NCBI RefSeq assembly: GCF_900129855.1
Contig: NZ_LT670819.1
Coordinates: 558,001 to 622,000 of the forward strand
Reading direction: 5' to 3'
Length of the DNA: 64,000 nt
DNA from: Streptomyces sp. 3214.6
GTDB lineage: Bacteria > Actinomycetota > Actinomycetes > Streptomycetales > Streptomycetaceae
Part shown: in pieces, positions 60,899 to 64,000 of the stretch
Position numbering within the stretch: the stretch's first letter is position 1
How the letters are laid out: the number at the start of each line of letters is the position of its first letter
Program-made: the position numbers and the translations under genes
The notes under the pieces: generated by a model
The model's input: the letters and a program-made list of their open reading frames with translations, nothing else
Told to the model about the DNA's origin: nothing
Databases searched by the model: none

Positions 60899-61768
60899 AT
60901 GAGCCGTCGTCGGGCGGCAGGACCGCTGTTCGTCGCACCCTTCATGGTGCTGTTCCTCCTGCTCTTCCTCGCCCCGCTCGCCTACGCCGCCTACCTCAGC
61001 CTCTTCCAGGAGCGGCTGATCGGCGGAACCGTCTTCGTCGGCCTCGACAACTACGTCCAGGCCCTGAAGGACCCCCAACTCCTGCACGGCGTGGGCCGCG
61101 TGGCCCTGTTCTTCCTCATCCAGGTGCCGGTGATGCTGCTGCTGGCGCTGCTGTTCGCGCTCGCGCTCGACAGCGGGCTGCTGCGGCTCGCCCGGGTGAT
61201 CCGGCTGGGCATCTTCGTGCCGTACGCCGTCCCGAGCGTGGTCGCCGCGCTCATGTGGGGCTACCTGTACGGGCCCGACTTCGGCCCGTTCGCCCAGCTC
61301 GGCCGGAAACTGGACCTCCCGGTCCCCGACTTCCTCGGTGACAGCTGGATGCTCGCCAGCCTGGCGAACATCGTGACCTGGGAGTTCGTCGGCTACAACA
61401 TGATCATCCTGTATGCCGCGCTGCGCACCGTCCCCGGCGAGCTGTACGAGGCGGCCGCGATGGACGGCGCCGGCGCCTGGCGCATCGCCTGGTCGATCAA
61501 GCTGCCGGCGTTGCGCCCGGCGCTCCTGCTCACCCTGCTGTTCTCCGTCATCGGCAGCTTCCAGCTCTTCAACGAGCCGAACCTGCTGATGAAGATCGCG
61601 CCGGACGTCATCAGCAGTTCCTACACCGCCAACCTCTACGCCTACACGCTCGCCTTCACCGGCCAGCAGGTCAACTACGCGGCCACGGTGTCCTTCCTCC
61701 TCGGCCTCGTCATCGTGGTCGCCTCCTACGCCGTCCTGCTCACCGCGAACCGCCGGAGGACCCCGTGA
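60899..61768 (+). CDS. ABC sugar permease (MalF type, second importer)
   Basis: 289 residues, six TM segments. EAA loop ELYEAAAMDGAGAWRIAWSI. Its stop overlaps the next start by 4 nt (GTGA). Transmembrane half of the sugar importer. Confidence 0.9.
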   Translation: MSRRRAAGPLFVAPFMVLFLLLFLAPLAYAAYLSLFQERLIGGTVFVGLDNYVQALKDPQLLHGVGRVALFFLIQVPVMLLLALLFALALDSGLLRLARVIRLGIFVPYAVPSVVAALMWGYLYGPDFGPFAQLGRKLDLPVPDFLGDSWMLASLANIVTWEFVGYNMIILYAALRTVPGELYEAAAMDGAGAWRIAWSIKLPALRPALLLTLLFSVIGSFQLFNEPNLLMKIAPDVISSSYTANLYAYTLAFTGQQVNYAATVSFLLGLVIVVASYAVLLTANRRRTP

Positions 61769-62694
61769 CGACGACAACGCCGGCGACACCGGTGGCACCG
61801 ACGGCGGCCGTGCCGACGGCCGGCGTTCCCTCGAAAAGGCGCGCGGCCCGCCGCAGCACCCCCCTGACCATCGCCATGCTGGCCGCCCTGGCCTACTTCC
61901 TCCTCCCCCTGTGCTGGCTGCTGATCGCCTCCACCAAGAGCACCCAGGACCTGTTCAACAGCTTCGGTCTGTGGTTCTCGCACGCCCCGCAACTGCTGAC
62001 GAACATCAGGCAGACCCTCACCCAGGACGACGGCGTCTTCGTGCACTGGCTGCTCAACACGGTGATGTACGCCGGGGTCAGCGCGCTCGGGGCCGCGCTG
62101 CTCGCGGCCGCCGGCGGGTACGGGTTCGCCAAGTTCCGCTTCCGCGGCGACCGGGCCGCCTTCAACCTGGTCCTGGGCGCGGTCATGGTGCCGACCACCG
62201 CCCTGGCCATCCCGACCTACCTGCTCTTCGCGAAGGCGGGGCTGGTCAACACCCCCTGGGCCATCATCCTGCCCTCGCTCGTCAACCCGTTCGGCCTCTA
62301 CCTGATGCGTATCTACGCCCAGGACGCCGTCCCCGACAGCCTGCTGGAGGCCGCCCGCATCGACGGCGCCGGGGAGGCCCGGATCTTCTTCCGGATCGCG
62401 CTGCGGCTGCTGGGCCCCGGTCTGGTGACGGTGCTGCTGTTCACGCTGGTGGCGACCTGGAACAACTACTTCCTGCCGCTGATCATGCTGAACGACCCGG
62501 ACCTGTACCCCGTCACCGTCGGCCTCTCCTCCTGGGCCGCGCAGGCACAGAACGGCGGAGCCGGCACCAGCAGCGACATGCTCGCCCTGGTCGTGACCGG
62601 CTCCATGCTGTCGATCATCCCGCTCGTCGTGGCGTTCCTGCTGCTCCAGCGGTACTGGCAGAGCGGCCTGGCCGCCGGCGGCGTCAAGCAGTAA
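61765..62694 (+). CDS. ABC sugar permease (MalG type, second importer)
   Basis: 309 residues, GTG start overlapping the previous stop. A Thr/Ala/Pro-rich cytoplasmic N-terminus of about 35 residues precedes six TM segments. EAA loop LLEAARIDGAGEARIFFRIA. Ends AAGGVKQ. No ATPase gene follows; a shared MsiK-type ATPase elsewhere is likely. Confidence 0.9.
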   Translation: MTTTTPATPVAPTAAVPTAGVPSKRRAARRSTPLTIAMLAALAYFLLPLCWLLIASTKSTQDLFNSFGLWFSHAPQLLTNIRQTLTQDDGVFVHWLLNTVMYAGVSALGAALLAAAGGYGFAKFRFRGDRAAFNLVLGAVMVPTTALAIPTYLLFAKAGLVNTPWAIILPSLVNPFGLYLMRIYAQDAVPDSLLEAARIDGAGEARIFFRIALRLLGPGLVTVLLFTLVATWNNYFLPLIMLNDPDLYPVTVGLSSWAAQAQNGGAGTSSDMLALVVTGSMLSIIPLVVAFLLLQRYWQSGLAAGGVKQ

Positions 62695-62731
62695 CCCCCC
62701 TCACGTCACTTCTCCTCCGGAGGTCCCCTTC

Positions 62732-64000
62732 ATGGCGGAACTGCCCGCCCGCGTCCTGTTCGGCGCCGCTTACTACCACGAGTACCAGCCCTGTGAACGG
62801 CCGGGCGAACGCCTCAAGACCGACCTCGACCTGATGGCCGACGCGCATGTCACCGTCATCCGGGTCGGTGAGTCCGTCTGGTCGACCTGGGAGCCCGAGA
62901 ACGACGTCTTCGACCTCGACTGGCTCCAGCCGGTCCTCGACGGCGCCCATGAGCGGGGCATCTCCGTCGTGCTCGGGACCCCGACGTACGCCGTCCCGCC
63001 GTGGCTGGCCCGCCAGTACCCGGAGATCACCGGTGAGCGGCGCACCGGTGAGCGGATCGGCTGGGGCGCCCGGCAGGAGGTCGACTTCACCCACCCGGCG
63101 TTCCGCTTCCACGCCGAGCGGGTCATCCGGAAGATCGTCGCCCGGTACGCCGACCACCCCGCGGTGATCGGCTTCCAGGTGGACAACGAGCCGGGCAATG
63201 AACTCCTGCACAACCACGGCGTCTTCCAGCGCTTCGTGGACCATCTGCGCGAGAGGTACGGCGACGTCGAGACCCTCAACCGCGAGTGGGGGCTCGTGTA
63301 CTGGTCCCACCGCCTGTCCAGCTGGTCGGACCTGTGGACCCCGGACGGCAACGCACAGCCCCAGTACGACGTCGCCTGGCGCGCCTTCCAGGCCCGTCAG
63401 GTCACGGAGTTCATCGGCTGGCAGGCCGACATCGTCCGTGAGTACGCCCGCCCCGAGCAGTTCGTCACCACCTGCATCTCCTACACCCGCCCCGCGGTGG
63501 AGGACGACGAGCTGACCGACCCGCTCGACATCGCCTCCGGCAACCCGTACTACGGCATGCAGGACGCGCTGCAACTGCCCGACCCCACGCCCGACGGCCA
63601 TGAGCAGATCTGGCAGACCACCGGCACCTGGGCGCTGTACCAGACCGCCGACTGGATGTTCTCCTCCCGCCAGGAGCCGTTCCTGGTCACCGAGACCAAC
63701 GCCGGGTCCATCGGCTTCCCCTGGGACAACCGGCCGGCCTACGACGGCCAGTGGCGGCAGGCCGCCTGGGCGCTGGTCGCGCGTGGCGCACGCATGATCG
63801 AGTACTGGCACTGGCACACGCTGCACTTCGGCGCGGAGACCTACTGGGGCGGCATCCTCCCGCACACCGGCCGGCCGGGCCGGACGTACGCCGAACTCGC
63901 CCGGCTGGGCGCGGAGTTCGAGGCGGCGGGCCCGCTCGTCGCCGGGCTCGAACCGGACGCCGACATCACGATGGTCTACTCGACGCCCAGCAAGTGGCTC
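62732..64000 (+). CDS. GH42 beta-galactosidase, N-terminal 423 residues (cut by the window end)
   Basis: GGAGG at 62719-62723 and ATG 62732. No signal peptide, so cytosolic. The TIM barrel is clear: VLFGAAYYHEYQPCERPG, VIRVGESVWSTWEPEN, PPWLARQYPEI, FQVDNEPGNE (acid/base Glu about 153), ISGNPYYG-like ASGNPYYGMQD, and LVTETNAGSIG (nucleophile about 320). Full-length GH42 enzymes have about 670 residues, so the accessory domains lie beyond the window. It hydrolyses terminal beta-galactosides imported by the preceding transporter. Reading frame intact to the last base. Confidence 0.93.
   Translation, partial: MAELPARVLFGAAYYHEYQPCERPGERLKTDLDLMADAHVTVIRVGESVWSTWEPENDVFDLDWLQPVLDGAHERGISVVLGTPTYAVPPWLARQYPEITGERRTGERIGWGARQEVDFTHPAFRFHAERVIRKIVARYADHPAVIGFQVDNEPGNELLHNHGVFQRFVDHLRERYGDVETLNREWGLVYWSHRLSSWSDLWTPDGNAQPQYDVAWRAFQARQVTEFIGWQADIVREYARPEQFVTTCISYTRPAVEDDELTDPLDIASGNPYYGMQDALQLPDPTPDGHEQIWQTTGTWALYQTADWMFSSRQEPFLVTETNAGSIGFPWDNRPAYDGQWRQAAWALVARGARMIEYWHWHTLHFGAETYWGGILPHTGRPGRTYAELARLGAEFEAAGPLVAGLEPDADITMVYSTPSKWL

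Noticed and set aside
1..64000. CRISPR arrays, tRNA, rRNA or prophage
   Set aside because: No regularly spaced repeats, no tRNA-like cloverleaf and no phage structural or integrase genes were recognised on reading. This is not a computed search.

Overview
The window is high-GC actinobacterial DNA, almost certainly from a Streptomyces chromosome. Codons end in G or C, GTG and TTG starts are common, and many genes lack a Shine-Dalgarno but have a TAnnnT box 6-7 nt upstream (leaderless mRNAs). The load of secreted hydrolases, ABC sugar importers, LacI regulators and small secreted proteins is typical of a Streptomyces arm. From memory, the left part (gap, GlxA-type regulator, GDSL lipase, cyclophilin, chloramphenicol-type exporter) resembles the region of S. 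coelicolor that holds its second gap gene; I could not check this.

0-20.5 kb: a partial small gene, a GAPDH, a GlxA-type regulator, a streptogrisin-type protease, a GDSL esterase, a DUF4157 protein with an unknown C-terminal half, a ribbon-helix-helix/Fic-like toxin-antitoxin pair, an MFS exporter, a 29-residue peptide, a HEAT-repeat protein, a GH25 muramidase, a coiled-coil protein, a GCS2 ligase, a eukaryote-like cyclophilin, two small enzyme-like proteins and an NAD-dependent DNA ligase.

20.5-36.6 kb: a membrane molybdoenzyme pair, then a 2.2-kb insertion sequence whose ends I could place (11-bp inverted repeats, 5-8 bp target duplication). It carries a zinc-ribbon gene besides its transposase and sits exactly at the stop codon of a LacI gene. 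That LacI diverges from a sugar operon: GH127 beta-L-arabinofuranosidase, ABC importer, and a clan GH-A hydrolase with a ricin-type lectin domain. A GH5 enzyme and a polysaccharide deacetylase follow.

36.6-49.4 kb: a chloramphenicol-type MFS exporter, a TIM-barrel secreted protein, a dehydrogenase remnant, a DHA2 exporter, an AraC regulator divergent from a secreted lipase, a MOSC protein, an anti-sigma-like kinase, an ECF sigma factor overlapping a membrane protein gene, an acyltransferase, and a Tat-exported GH46 chitosanase with its likely operator.

49.4-51.0 kb holds the most notable system: a 26-codon gene too short for ordinary ORF calling, ending in AWYLWY, then a perfect 16-bp stem-loop, then a short cytochrome P450. 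This is the architecture of an atropopeptide RiPP cluster (tryptorubin type, core AWYIWY). The P450 would cross-link the C-terminal aromatic hexapeptide, and the hairpin probably favours precursor over enzyme.

51-64 kb: a membrane-anchored Mrr-like protein, a large secreted M4 metalloprotease, a flavodoxin-like protein, a chimeric frameshifted DUF2264 pseudogene, an emfourin-like lipoprotein (a candidate inhibitor of M4 proteases), and a second LacI-ABC importer set leading into a GH42 beta-galactosidase cut off by the window end. The two sugar loci together suggest use of arabinogalactan-type plant glycans.
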